A stretch of DNA of 64,000 bases from Aneurinibacillus sp. REN35 (GTDB taxonomy: Bacteria; Bacillota; Bacilli; Aneurinibacillales; Aneurinibacillaceae): positions 1-64,000 of the forward strand of contig NZ_JBFTXJ020000009.1 in NCBI RefSeq assembly GCF_041379945.2, read 5' to 3'. Positions 39,341-48,423 of this stretch are shown here, piece after piece (position 1 is the first letter of the stretch; the number at the start of each line of letters is the position of its first letter). The notes under the pieces are model-generated. The model worked only from the letters and a program-made list of their open reading frames with translations. It searched no databases and was not told where the DNA came from. The position numbers were made by a program, and so were the translations under genes.

Positions 39341-39970
39341 TTACTTTGTTCCGTATAGACGGTCTCCGGCATCCCCAAGACCCGGCACAATATATCCATG
39401 ATCATTCAATTGCTCATCCACAGAGGCTACATAGATATCAATATCCGGATGAAGCTGCTGGAACTTCTCGACACCTTCCGGAGCGGCAATCAAGCACATA
39501 AGCTTCATATTGTGGGCGCCGCGCTTCTTCAATGCTTGTACAGCAGCAGCAGCAGATCCACCTGTAGCAAGCATCGGATCTATAACAATCAGCTCACGCT
39601 CATTAATATCGCTCGGAAGCTTCACATAATATTCCACTGGCTCTAACGTTTCTGGATCACGATACAAGCCGACATGGCCAACTTTTGCGGCAGGGATCAG
39701 CTTCAGCATCCCATCTACCATTCCAAGTCCTGCACGGAGAATCGGAACGAGGCCGACTTTCTTCCCGGCAATTACATTCGTCTTACAAGTCGTAACCGGT
39801 GTTTCAATCTCGATTTCTTTCAGCGGCATTTCACGTGTAATCTCATACGCCATCAACATGGCGACTTCGTCTACCAGTTCGCGGAACTCTTTTGTTCCCG
39901 TGTTTTTATCCCGAATATACGATAATTTGTGCTGAATTAAAGGATGGTCAAATACGTACACTTTTCCCAT
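39341..39970 (-). CDS. upp: Uracil phosphoribosyltransferase
   Basis: 209 residues. Converts uracil and PRPP to UMP in pyrimidine salvage. The PRPP loop is [21 protein letters not shown] (PRPP-binding) and the uracil-binding tail [17 protein letters not shown] is complete. RBS AGGAGG nine bases before the ATG. Gene order rpiB-ywlG-glyA-upp matches B. subtilis, but a terminator lies between glyA and upp's promoter region here. Confidence 0.96.
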   Translation of the reverse strand: MGKVYVFDHPLIQHKLSYIRDKNTGTKEFRELVDEVAMLMAYEITREMPLKEIEIETPVTTCKTNVIAGKKVGLVPILRAGLGMVDGMLKLIPAAKVGHVGLYRDPETLEPVEYYVKLPSDINERELIVIDPMLATGGSAAAAVQALKKRGAHNMKLMCLIAAPEGVEKFQQLHPDIDIYVASVDEQLNDHGYIVPGLGDAGDRLYGTK

Positions 39971-40037
39971 CAGGTGAGCCTCCTGTCTGCTTATGAAGAT
40001 ATGTCATTACTATTCACTGTTTTTTACACTGCGATAT

Positions 40038-40046
40038 ATTATAACA
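40038..40046 (-). promoter_or_regulatory. Extended -10 promoter of upp-wecB
   Basis: Minus-strand TGTTATAAT, a full TGnTATAAT match, ~70 bases before upp. No recognisable -35 at 16-18 bases. Confidence 0.6.
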
Positions 40047-40108
40047 GACTGAAGTGCGAGATGCACCTGTCATTAAAAAAATCAAAGAATTGATACATAT
40101 TATGTAAA

Positions 40109-40145
40109 AAGGCCCCGAATGAACATATAGCTCATTTGGGGCCTT
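40109..40145 (-). terminator. Rho-independent terminator after glyA
   Basis: AAGGCCCC and GGGGCCTT plus further inner pairs give a stem of ~14 pairs; followed on minus by T. It lies ~20 bases past the glyA stop. Confidence 0.85.
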
Positions 40146-40162
40146 ACTATCATGTACGAACA

Positions 40163-41413
40163 TTACATTTGCAGTTCTGGATACATTGGAAACTTCTCGC
40201 AGATAGCAGCGACGCGTTGACGCGCTTCTTCTTGCTTTGCTTCATCCTGCGGATTTTTCAGGCATAGAGCCATAATCGCAGCGATTTCTTTCATCGCTTC
40301 TTCGTCAAAGCCGCGGCTTGTAATCGCTGGCGTACCAATACGGATTCCGCTTGTAACAAACGGACTTGCCGGATCGTACGGAATGGTGTTTTTATTGCAC
40401 GTGATACCTACTTCATCTAACAGATGCTCGGCTTCTTTTCCTGTTAAGCTCATGTTACGCACATCAATCAAAATCAGATGGTTATCCGTACCGCCGGAAA
40501 TTAACGTGAAGCCTTGTTCTTTTAACGACTCGGCTAACTGTTTCGCATTTGCAACGACACGAGCGCTGTATTCTTTGAATTCAGGCTGCAGAGCTTCACC
40601 GAATGCTACCGCTTTTGCTGCGATTACATGCATGAGCGGACCACCCTGGATACCAGGGAATACAGACTTGTCAATCGCTTTTGCATATTCTTCACGGCAT
40701 AAGATCATACCACCACGCGGGCCGCGAAGTGTCTTATGTGTAGTCGTTGTTACGAAATCGGCATACGGTACCGGATTTGGATGATGACCCGTAGCTACAA
40801 GACCGGCAATATGTGCCATGTCTACCATCAGGTAGGCACCTACGCTATCGGCGATCTCGCGCAGCACAGCAAAATCAATTTCACGCGGATAAGCACTTGC
40901 GCCTGCTACGATCATTTTTGGCTTATGTTCCTCCGCCTTTTTGCGAACATCTTCATAGTCTAGCACCTGCGCTTCTTGATCCACACCGTATTCCACGAAA
41001 TTGTACAGCGTACCGGAGAAGTTTACCGGGCTACCGTGCGTTAAATGTCCGCCATGGGATAGATTCATACCAAGCACGGTGTCTCCCGGCTTCAAGAATG
41101 CAAAATACACGGCCATGTTTGCTTGTGCACCAGAATGCGGCTGCACGTTGGCATGTTCGGCACCGAATAATTCCTTGGCACGATCACGTGCAAGATTTTC
41201 TACAATATCTACGCATTCGCAGCCACCGTAATAGCGCTTGCCCGGATAGCCTTCCGCATATTTATTGGTCAATACTGTACCCATCGCTTCCATAACCGCT
41301 TCACTGACAAAGTTCTCGGAAGCAATTAACTCGATTTTTGTGCGCTGACGGCCCAACTCCAATTTAATGGCTTCTGCTACTGCTGCGTCTTGTTTTTTAA
41401 CGTGTTCAAGCAT
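40163..41413 (-). CDS. glyA: Serine hydroxymethyltransferase
   Basis: 416 residues, PLP-dependent conversion of serine and tetrahydrofolate to glycine and methylene-tetrahydrofolate. The Schiff-base Lys is in [39 protein letters not shown] and [12 protein letters not shown] are also typical. ATG with GAGGAGG upstream. Follows ywlG by 35 bases in the same order as B. subtilis. Confidence 0.97.
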   Translation of the reverse strand: MLEHVKKQDAAVAEAIKLELGRQRTKIELIASENFVSEAVMEAMGTVLTNKYAEGYPGKRYYGGCECVDIVENLARDRAKELFGAEHANVQPHSGAQANMAVYFAFLKPGDTVLGMNLSHGGHLTHGSPVNFSGTLYNFVEYGVDQEAQVLDYEDVRKKAEEHKPKMIVAGASAYPREIDFAVLREIADSVGAYLMVDMAHIAGLVATGHHPNPVPYADFVTTTTHKTLRGPRGGMILCREEYAKAIDKSVFPGIQGGPLMHVIAAKAVAFGEALQPEFKEYSARVVANAKQLAESLKEQGFTLISGGTDNHLILIDVRNMSLTGKEAEHLLDEVGITCNKNTIPYDPASPFVTSGIRIGTPAITSRGFDEEAMKEIAAIMALCLKNPQDEAKQEEARQRVAAICEKFPMYPELQM

Positions 41414-41448
41414 TCTCTCTTCTCCTCCTCATATTAGCTGCATCTATA

Positions 41449-42018
41449 CTAGCGACAACTCTCCTCGATAGGCGTGCGTTCATACACAGCACGCGCTCCC
41501 CCGATCAGCTTCGGCCGAGTAACCGCCATTGTTACATGCGCTTCTCCGACCTGCTTGATTCGAGGGCGAACGGGTACAGCTACCGGCTTTAGGTGCATCC
41601 CGATAAACGTGTCACCGATGTCAATCCCAGCATCAGCTTGAATTGACTCCACCACTACAGCATCCCGCATTTGCTGAAAAACGTGAGCTGCCATGGCACC
41701 GCCGGCACGTGGAACAGGGACAACCATGACCTCAGGCCAACCCAAACGTTCAGCAATCTCTCTCTCTACTACAAGCGCCCGGTTCAAGTGCTCGCAGCAT
41801 TGAAATGCTACGGAAAATCCGTATTTCTGTCTTACTTCTTCAATGGAAGCATACAGAATATGTGCAACATCTCCGCTACCTGCCGAACCGATTCGTTTCC
41901 CGATAATCTCGCTCGTGCTTGTCCCGAATACGACTACATGCTTTTCGCCAAGCGGCTTAGCTGACAATAAATCTTCTATAATGGTGGTGATGTCTTGCTT
42001 TATTTGTTGAATCTCCAC
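41449..42018 (-). CDS. ywlG: YwlG-family (TIGR01440) protein
   Basis: 189 residues of a conserved Firmicute family of unknown function. Recognisable stretches are HVVVFGTSTSEIIGKRIG, FQCCEHLNRALVVE and VPVPRAGGAMAAHVF, and it ends with VTRPKLIGGARAVYERTP. Always near rpiB and glyA in Bacilli, as here. Start is a GTG with a weak AAAGG site. No catalytic residues are established. Confidence 0.85.
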   Translation of the reverse strand: MEIQQIKQDITTIIEDLLSAKPLGEKHVVVFGTSTSEIIGKRIGSAGSGDVAHILYASIEEVRQKYGFSVAFQCCEHLNRALVVEREIAERLGWPEVMVVPVPRAGGAMAAHVFQQMRDAVVVESIQADAGIDIGDTFIGMHLKPVAVPVRPRIKQVGEAHVTMAVTRPKLIGGARAVYERTPIEESCR

Positions 42019-42046
42019 AGGTTTTCACACTGCCTTTAATCGAGGT

Positions 42047-42490
42047 TTACTGATTGTTCTCGATGTTTTTGATTTTTTCCACACGACGCAGATGACGCCC
42101 TGCGGAAAATTCTGTTTCCAGCCATATTTTTGCAATCTCCAATGCCAGACCTGGTCCAATAACGCGTTCGCCCATCGCAAGAATATTCGTATCATTATGC
42201 TCGCGAGTTGCTTTTGCCGTAAAGCAGTCGTGTACGAGCGCACAGCGAATGCCTTTGACTTTATTTGCCGCAATCGACATCCCAATTCCTGTACCGCAAA
42301 TGAGAATGCCGCGATCGAATTCACCCGCCGCCACTTTCTTTGCTACTGGAAGCGCATAATCTGGATAGTCGACCGAATCTTCACAATTACAGCCGAAATC
42401 TTCATATTCAATCCCTGCAGACTCCAGGTACGTTTTAATTTCTTCCTTTAACCGGAAACCGCCGTGATCGGCGGCAATTGCAACTTTCAC
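42047..42490 (-). CDS. rpiB: Ribose-5-phosphate isomerase B
   Basis: 147 residues, RpiB/LacAB fold. N-terminal IAADHGGFRLKEEIK, CGTGIGMSIAANK (active-site Cys and anion-binding loop) and ATREHNDTNILAMGERVIG are diagnostic. Start is GTG with GGAGG nine bases upstream. A TATAAT at 42533-42538 (minus strand) ~45 bases upstream may be its -10. Operon continues to ywlG and glyA. Confidence 0.95.
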   Translation of the reverse strand: MKVAIAADHGGFRLKEEIKTYLESAGIEYEDFGCNCEDSVDYPDYALPVAKKVAAGEFDRGILICGTGIGMSIAANKVKGIRCALVHDCFTAKATREHNDTNILAMGERVIGPGLALEIAKIWLETEFSAGRHLRRVEKIKNIENNQ

Positions 42491-42712
42491 GTCTAGATTC
42501 CTCCGTTTCTGTTATCCATAAGCTTCTCCTGTATTATAACCCATGATTAGCAAATGCATAGAGGATTTTGTTCGGCAAAAATATAAAACCTGTACATTAA
42601 TGATTATATAACAAAAAACGTTCGGAAATAAAGGGTTTATGGTAAGAAGTTTTTCTCGACATTTCCGGCAATGTTTCCCGGGAAATCGACGAGAATCGAC
42701 CCCTTAGTAAAT

Positions 42713-42739
42713 AAAAAGCGGGAGATACATATCCCCCGC
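42713..42739 (-). terminator. Terminator after the alpha/beta hydrolase gene
   Basis: GCGGGAGAT and ATCCCCCGC pair (one G-U), with T5 following on the minus strand. It is directly beyond the hydrolase stop. Confidence 0.75.
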
Positions 42740-42743
42740 CCCT

Positions 42744-43637
42744 TTATTCCTCTATAAATTCCGTAACAACCTGTACCAGTGCACCAAGATCATCAACTAA
42801 AGCAGAATGCCCTGTATCAAGATAATGAATACGTGCATTCTCGCCAATGTCTTCTCGTATATCCAACGCCATCTGCTCCGGCACAACTCGATCTTTTCGC
42901 CCGCTTATCACAAGGGTCGGCATTGAAATATTCCCAGCCTTGCCATTGCCTTCTCCCATGATCGTAGTCTTATTACTTATATTAAACATCGCAAGCGCAT
43001 AATCAACATCCACCAGATTGCGCTGTGTAAGCATATCATCTAGATACTTATCATACTGCGCTTCATCCGGTTTCGTATTATGGTAGATGAGCATTTCCCA
43101 TACCTGCCGCAGCGTCGCTTTATCCTTTGTTTCATATGCGCGTAAAATCGGCAGCACTTGTACAAGATCCTGTGAGATTTCTTCTTTGGTCCGCAGCGGC
43201 TGCCTCATATCAGGCTGTCCGTGTTCATCCTTCTTAAATATCGGATAGCCTCGTGTTCCAACAGACGCAAGCAAGATCAGCTTTTCCACCTTATGCGGAT
43301 GGTCTGCGGCAAAATCCATGCTCACTCCGCCGCCCGTTGACCAGCCCATCAATATAAAAGACGGCAAGCCCACTTGCTGAGCCCATTCATGCAGATCGTC
43401 GGCAAAATCATGCAAAGAATTAATCGGTGTATGATAGCTTGATTCTCCAAATCCCCGCAAATCAACAGCATAGATCTTATATTCTGGAGGCATAGCCTCC
43501 ATCAATACGTCCCAATGCACAGAAGACGTCATATTCCCATGTACAAGTACAAGCGGACGGGTACCCCCTGCACGCTCTCGATAGGCAATTGTTTCTCCGT
43601 TTCTAAGTTCCACATAATGTAAAGAGATGTCTGCCAT
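42744..43637 (-). CDS. Alpha/beta hydrolase
   Basis: 297 residues from the second of two tandem starts (ATG 43637), with GAGGAG eight bases upstream. Core-fold features: oxyanion HGNMTSS, nucleophile elbow GWSTGGG, Asp in ISGRKDRVVP and His in DTGHSALVDD, so a complete Ser-Asp-His triad. A ~90-residue cap lies between strands 6 and 7. The substrate cannot be deduced; haloperoxidase/esterase-like is the nearest description. It follows the chemoreceptor gene by ~18 bases and precedes a terminator, so both are probably on one transcript. Confidence 0.8.
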   Translation of the reverse strand: MADISLHYVELRNGETIAYRERAGGTRPLVLVHGNMTSSVHWDVLMEAMPPEYKIYAVDLRGFGESSYHTPINSLHDFADDLHEWAQQVGLPSFILMGWSTGGGVSMDFAADHPHKVEKLILLASVGTRGYPIFKKDEHGQPDMRQPLRTKEEISQDLVQVLPILRAYETKDKATLRQVWEMLIYHNTKPDEAQYDKYLDDMLTQRNLVDVDYALAMFNISNKTTIMGEGNGKAGNISMPTLVISGRKDRVVPEQMALDIREDIGENARIHYLDTGHSALVDDLGALVQVVTEFIEE

Positions 43638-43655
43638 CACGCATTCTCCTCTCTG

Positions 43656-44945
43656 TTACAGCTGGAATTTCGATACATACTCCTTCAACTGCTCCGATTG
43701 CGTACGCAATACCTGTCCTGCCGCCGCAACCTCTTCCATGAATGCAGTCTGCTCTTGAGCCGCATGCGAGATCACTTCCGCACCGCGTGATGTCTCATGC
43801 GCTACCTGAGCCACATCACGGGCATCGCGCATCATAACCTCCATGCTCTGGCCCTGCCGCTCAATCAACGCTGCGATTCGCTCTACAGAAGCCACAACTT
43901 CGTTTACGGAACCAGAAATATTATGCAGCGCCTGGGTCGTCTGCTCACCACGCTTGGACTCTGTATCCGCAATCGCAACCTGCTCTTGAATCTGCTTCAC
44001 CGCGTTCGTTACTTCACGCTGCATCTCATCAATCAGTGCGGTAATATTGGAAGCCGCCTTGCCGCTCTCATCAGCAAGCTGCCGTACTTCATCGGCCACT
44101 ACCGCAAAACCCTTTCCATGCTCACCTGCACGGGCCGCCTCAATGCTTGCATTGAGTGCTAATAGGTTGGTCTGACCAGCTAGTTCACTAACTACTCGAG
44201 TAATATTTCCAACCTGGGCCGCATTTTGCTCTAGACGGCGTACGGTAGCAATAGATTGTTCGTTTTCTTTTGCTAATTTATGCATACCTTCCACAAGTGA
44301 TTCTACGACTTTCCCGCTCTCTGACAGCGTCGTAATCATCTGCTTAGATAATTTCCGAGAACCTTCCGCATGTTCAGTCGCTTCCCTGCACAGCTCGCCG
44401 ACCGCTTCGACAGACTCCGCCATCGCTTCGGTGTGCTGCGCTTGATTATCTGCGCCATGCGCAATCTGATCCATTGTAATGCTGATCTGCTCAATCTGAG
44501 CGGCCGCTTGATCTGATGCAACCGTCAGCTCTGTAACGCTTGCTGCCGCATGCTCAGAAGAGAGGTTAATATCATGAATCATCGTCCGCAAGTTTTGAAT
44601 CATCGCAGCGAACGAACGAGAAAGCGCAGCAATCTCATCCCTGGAGTTCATCTCCTTAATATCCACGCGCAGATCTCCCGCCGATGCGCGAGAAGCTGCC
44701 TGTTCCAATTCAACAATAGGCTTTACAAGCCAACGCGCTACCAGCCAGCCGAATAATCCAGACCAGAAAACACCGAGTGAAAGCGTTACTAGCGTGAATA
44801 ACCAATGCGGCATAAAATCTGTAACATAATCGCTTATAACAAAAATGAAAAAAGCACTTACACTATACGTAATCGCTGACAAGCCACCGATTCCAAGTAC
44901 AAGTTTTTTTACCAAACCAAATGAATGGGTCGATCTAGTACTCAT
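43656..44945 (-). CDS. Methyl-accepting chemotaxis protein without an extracellular sensor domain
   Basis: 429 residues. Two membrane helices at ~12-32 and ~40-60 are separated by only about ten residues ([11 protein letters not shown]), then HAMP ([19 protein letters not shown]) and a long signalling coiled coil with the hairpin tip [21 protein letters not shown] and [20 protein letters not shown], which binds CheA/CheW. Start ATG 44945 has GGAGGG six bases upstream. A sigma-D-like promoter lies upstream. It must sense through the membrane, HAMP or another protein, since no ligand domain exists. Confidence 0.9.
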   Translation of the reverse strand: MSTRSTHSFGLVKKLVLGIGGLSAITYSVSAFFIFVISDYVTDFMPHWLFTLVTLSLGVFWSGLFGWLVARWLVKPIVELEQAASRASAGDLRVDIKEMNSRDEIAALSRSFAAMIQNLRTMIHDINLSSEHAAASVTELTVASDQAAAQIEQISITMDQIAHGADNQAQHTEAMAESVEAVGELCREATEHAEGSRKLSKQMITTLSESGKVVESLVEGMHKLAKENEQSIATVRRLEQNAAQVGNITRVVSELAGQTNLLALNASIEAARAGEHGKGFAVVADEVRQLADESGKAASNITALIDEMQREVTNAVKQIQEQVAIADTESKRGEQTTQALHNISGSVNEVVASVERIAALIERQGQSMEVMMRDARDVAQVAHETSRGAEVISHAAQEQTAFMEEVAAAGQVLRTQSEQLKEYVSKFQL

Positions 44946-44991
44946 ATTGCTCCCTCCTGCAGTCAAACAAGATAATATGTCCTTATCTTGT

Positions 44992-45017
44992 TTATCGGAT
45001 GGAAGCTATTCTATTTA
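44992..45017 (-). promoter_or_regulatory. Sigma-D-like promoter of the chemoreceptor gene
   Basis: Minus-strand TAAA (45014-45017), 15 bases, CCGATAA (44992-44998), close to the sigma-D pattern TAAA-N15-GCCGATAT. It lies ~47 bases before the start codon. Confidence 0.7.
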
Positions 45018-45036
45018 TTAATAAATTTATCTTTTA

Positions 45037-45735
45037 TTATGATGAAAATTTTGCATCCCTTTCAATGATAGTGACCAGGCGAATGAGCGCCTCTTCAATT
45101 TCCTTTGCACACTCTTCATACGTAGTAAGGTCTGCACCGAACGGATCTGCTACATCATAATCAGGTGTCTGCCTCTCCAGAATAGCGATTTCATTACGTT
45201 CTTCTAGCGTTGCCTGCATAATGCGGTCCCGCCAATCGTCAAGCTTCTCGCGCACCGACTCAAGTCTCGTATAGAGCTTCTGGTATTCATCTTCGAGCGC
45301 ACGAATTTCTTCACGGTGTTCATCCATGAATGCCTGCTGCTTTGCCTCAAGACGATCATACAACGCATCTAGCTTGCCCAATCGCTCCCCGGTCTCTTCT
45401 GATGTATCCGCATATTCTTTTAAGGTATATACTTTCTCCTGGCAATCAGGGAATTGCTGCAACAGCGTATTTTTATGGGACTGTGTCATTGTAATGATCA
45501 AATCAGCCCAATCCAGCAACTCATCCGTCACTGTCTGCGACATGTGCTTCTCCGTTATGCCCTTCCGCTCAAGAATTGCAGCGGCATGGCCAGAGGCAGC
45601 CGAACCTGCGGACGCAAACAGCCCGGCAGATTTCGCTTCCGCTTTTATTCCTTTATCGGCGGCAATCTTCTTAAAAAGTTTCTCTGCCATAGGACTGCGG
45701 CATGTGTTACCGGTGCATACAAACAAAATACGCAT
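45037..45735 (-). CDS. ywlE: YwlE-type low-molecular-weight protein arginine phosphatase with a coiled-coil insertion
   Basis: 232 residues from ATG 45735, against ~150 in B. subtilis YwlE. The P-loop VCTGNTCRSPMAE has nucleophile Cys7 and Arg13, with Thr11 at the position that selects phospho-arginine; SAGLFASAG and the general-acid Asp in VADPFGADLTTYEE (Asp197) are conserved. Between residues ~110 and ~190 is a ~80-residue charged helical insertion (KLDALYDRLEAKQQAFMDEH, ALEDEYQKLYTRLESVREKL). YwlE opposes McsB kinase. Position next to mntP and the Sua5 gene matches B. subtilis ywlC-ywlD-ywlE. Confidence 0.88.
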   Translation of the reverse strand: MRILFVCTGNTCRSPMAEKLFKKIAADKGIKAEAKSAGLFASAGSAASGHAAAILERKGITEKHMSQTVTDELLDWADLIITMTQSHKNTLLQQFPDCQEKVYTLKEYADTSEETGERLGKLDALYDRLEAKQQAFMDEHREEIRALEDEYQKLYTRLESVREKLDDWRDRIMQATLEERNEIAILERQTPDYDVADPFGADLTTYEECAKEIEEALIRLVTIIERDAKFSS

Positions 45736-45847
45736 CAAATTCTCCCCTTTCCTGCTTTTCACTTACATTGTCGTCTGAATTCTAAAAAATTGCAAGCACC
45801 CAAGCATAGTCTGTATTGTTACCCTACCCTTTATCCTTCCTAATCAC

Positions 45848-46600
45848 TCACATAAGTACGTGAAGCAGCGCCATTGCAAGCAAGCTTACAAGCATGCCGG
45901 ACTGCGCGCTTAATGCATGCATCGCAAGGCCAGCCGGTCCCAGCTCTCTAAAGACAAGATATCCCATCGCACCGATCGCAAATGACATACCGAACGTAAC
46001 GGACGCAGGACTGGCTACAAAGTATATTCCACCCAGCCAAGCACCCACCGGAATGCATAGACTAATCAGGAAGGCGAGCAGCAGGATATAACGCCGCTGC
46101 ATCCTGCCAAGCAAAAACGGAGCAGCAAGGCCGACTCCTTCTGGAATGTTATGCAGGGACATCGATAGAGCTATCAACGTACCTGCATGAGGATGCGCTT
46201 GGAAACCAGCACCGATTGCCGCCCCTTCCGGAACATGGTGAAAAGCAAGCGCCGCTGCCATCAGCCAACCGGCATTGCGCCAGCTTACCGCCGTGCGCTC
46301 CATGCTCGTAAAAGATCCAGAATAATGAGGAGTGCTGTGATGCCCTATAAAATGATGGAGGATATGCAGGAGCAATACACCGAATGAGATACCAAGCACA
46401 ACACCGTACCACTCCTGTTCACGCAAAGCGGCAGGCAGCAGATCAGCCAGAATCACCAAACCCATAATACCAGCCGACATACCAAGATAAAATGCCATCA
46501 GTTTCCTTCCAGGCATTCCGGCAACCAATGTTACCAGCGCACCGACTACAGTCGTCAGACCGGTTCCCATGCTGATTAGCAAAAGTTCGTTCATCATCAT
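45848..46600 (-). CDS. ZIP-family metal transporter
   Basis: 250 residues, eight predicted helices. TM4 holds ALAFHHVPEGAAIGAG and TM5 holds ALSMSLHNIPEGVGLAAP, the paired HxxPEG binuclear metal site of ZIP transporters. A His-rich loop between TM3 and TM4 (HHFIGHHSTPHYSG) is also typical. Direction and metal (Zn, Fe or Mn) are not evident. It starts 11 bases after mntP and may share its transcript; start weakly supported. Confidence 0.88.
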   Translation of the reverse strand: MMMNELLLISMGTGLTTVVGALVTLVAGMPGRKLMAFYLGMSAGIMGLVILADLLPAALREQEWYGVVLGISFGVLLLHILHHFIGHHSTPHYSGSFTSMERTAVSWRNAGWLMAAALAFHHVPEGAAIGAGFQAHPHAGTLIALSMSLHNIPEGVGLAAPFLLGRMQRRYILLLAFLISLCIPVGAWLGGIYFVASPASVTFGMSFAIGAMGYLVFRELGPAGLAMHALSAQSGMLVSLLAMALLHVLM

Positions 46601-46611
46601 ACGCCGTGCCT

Positions 46612-47175
46612 CTACAATAAGAACTTAATCCCGAAGCCTAGCAGGATTAATGCTCCAAAGATTTCACTATATCCTCCCAACCAGTTACCTACCCGACGAC
46701 CGAGAAGCAGTCCCATTGCTGCAAGTACAGTTCCAAGCACACCAAAGATCAGAACAGCCAGTATGACATTCACCTTAAATAGACCAAATGAAAAACCGAC
46801 GGAAAGCGCGTCAAGACTTACGCTAAAGCTAAATAGCAAAAGCCCCCAGAATGTTGTTTTCAATAGGGGGCTTCGTTCTTCGTCGCTGAAAAATGAACTC
46901 CAAAACATATGAAGCCCCAGCGCCACGAGGATGAATCCTCCAATATACGAAGCGACGTTGCCTACATACGCTGTGAGGAAAAGGCCTAAGCCAATCCCAA
47001 TCAGCGGCATAACAATATGAAAAAGGCCAATTGTCAAGCTTACTTTTAAAATGGTCAGCAGGCGGATACCGCCCATTCCCATGCCGATACCAAGCGAAAA
47101 GGCATCCATCCCCAATGCAACTCCGATCATCAGCAGTGTAAAGAGTTCTCCCCACTGCAGTGCTTCCCAACCCAT
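46612..47175 (-). CDS. mntP: Manganese efflux pump MntP
   Basis: 187 residues, six membrane helices in two similar halves. The acidic motifs are GVALGMDAFSLGIGMGM in TM1 and SFSVSLDALSVGFSFGL in TM4, with Asp residues essential in MntP. Homologue of B. subtilis YwlD, and in the same place next to ywlC and ywlE. AGGAGG seven bases before ATG. No Mn riboswitch could be recognised in the short gap upstream. Confidence 0.93.
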   Translation of the reverse strand: MGWEALQWGELFTLLMIGVALGMDAFSLGIGMGMGGIRLLTILKVSLTIGLFHIVMPLIGIGLGLFLTAYVGNVASYIGGFILVALGLHMFWSSFFSDEERSPLLKTTFWGLLLFSFSVSLDALSVGFSFGLFKVNVILAVLIFGVLGTVLAAMGLLLGRRVGNWLGGYSEIFGALILLGFGIKFLL

Positions 47176-47253
47176 ACCGATTCCTCCTGTCTATAGACGC
47201 ATGGCTTTATATAGACAAGATATGCGGATGTGGACAGGATATGCGCAGTAGCG

Positions 47254-48312
47254 TTACAGGTATCGTCCCCCAGCTGCTTTCGCCAAACGATTCATGATCG
47301 CAGCGCCGACACCGCTCTCCGGAAAAGTCTCCGCAAAAATCGTATCAACACAGGCTTGATCAAACTGGCGCAGCACGTCATAGAGTCGCCGTGCCACGCT
47401 GATCTGATCGCTTCGCGCACCGCAGGGAACAACCGTATATCCACCTTTGTAACTTGGAAGCGATTCTTCTGTCGCTAAAATCCCAACCTTCTTTCCCTCT
47501 GCTGCCGCTTCCTTGGCAAAGCCACTGATGCGTGCAGCCATTTCCTCTGGACTATCCCCGCGAACAAGCCACATTTCTCCTTTTGGCGCATAATGCCGAT
47601 ACTTCATCCCCGGTGATTTAGGAGCTATTCCTTCACTGAGCATACCAGGATCAATCGCAACCTCCCCTGTGATCTCGGCAATCTGTTCAGCCGTCACGCC
47701 GCCCGGTCTAAGAATGAGCGGCACATCGCCTGTACTATCCACAACCGTTGATTCTACACCGATCCCTGTCGGCCCTCCATCAAGCACACCCGCAATGCGC
47801 CCGTCCAAATCTTCGAGTACATGCTGAGCTGTTGTCGGACTCGGTCGGCCTGACAGATTGGCACTTGGCGCCGCAATAGGAAGGCCGGCACATTGAATCA
47901 ACGCCAATGCAAGCGGATGGTCCGGCATCCGAATCGCTATCGTATCTAGGCCTGCTGAGGCACGCTGAGCTACGCCCGGTTTCTTCTGAAAGACAATGGT
48001 CAGCGGACCGGGCCAGAATGCTTCCATTAGCGCTTCAGCCATAGGCGTAACCTCGGCCACAAGCGCATCAAGCTGCGCCCGGTCGGCAATATGAAGAATC
48101 AACGGATTATCGCTTGGCCGCCCTTTTGCTGTATAAATTTTTTCTACCGTATCATCGACAAGCCCATTGCCACCAAGGCCGTATACGGTTTCTGTAGGAA
48201 ATGCAATCAGTTCATTTTGACGCAGCATATCGGCTGCTTCATGCACCTGTGGATAATCTTCTAATCCATCCACAATATTATCCACATTCCAGTATTTTGT
48301 CTGTTGATTCAT
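47254..48312 (-). CDS. ywlC: L-threonylcarbamoyladenylate synthase, Sua5/YwlC type
   Basis: 352 residues. An N-terminal YrdC domain (~35-215) shows FPTETVYGLGGNGLVDD, IYTAKGRPSDNPLILHIADR and APSANLSGRPSPTTAQHV, and the C-terminal Sua5 domain ends near the Arg-rich YDVLRQFDQ. It makes threonylcarbamoyl-AMP for t6A tRNA modification. Start ATG 48312 with GAGGGT upstream; an in-frame upstream extension lacks a site. Order with mntP and ywlE matches B. subtilis. Confidence 0.93.
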   Translation of the reverse strand: MNQQTKYWNVDNIVDGLEDYPQVHEAADMLRQNELIAFPTETVYGLGGNGLVDDTVEKIYTAKGRPSDNPLILHIADRAQLDALVAEVTPMAEALMEAFWPGPLTIVFQKKPGVAQRASAGLDTIAIRMPDHPLALALIQCAGLPIAAPSANLSGRPSPTTAQHVLEDLDGRIAGVLDGGPTGIGVESTVVDSTGDVPLILRPGGVTAEQIAEITGEVAIDPGMLSEGIAPKSPGMKYRHYAPKGEMWLVRGDSPEEMAARISGFAKEAAAEGKKVGILATEESLPSYKGGYTVVPCGARSDQISVARRLYDVLRQFDQACVDTIFAETFPESGVGAAIMNRLAKAAGGRYL

Positions 48313-48423
48313 AATATAACCCTCAGTTCTACTAGTTTCTGCTTTCAATCACTCTATTAATGTATCCATCCACTTGTAGATAACTACATATCCACAGCCT
48401 GTGGATAGAATGTTAATAACTTA

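Noticed and set aside
47176-47253. Mn-sensing yybP-ykoY riboswitch before mntP
   Set aside because: The gap after the Sua5 gene is only ~78 bases and shows no matching paired elements.
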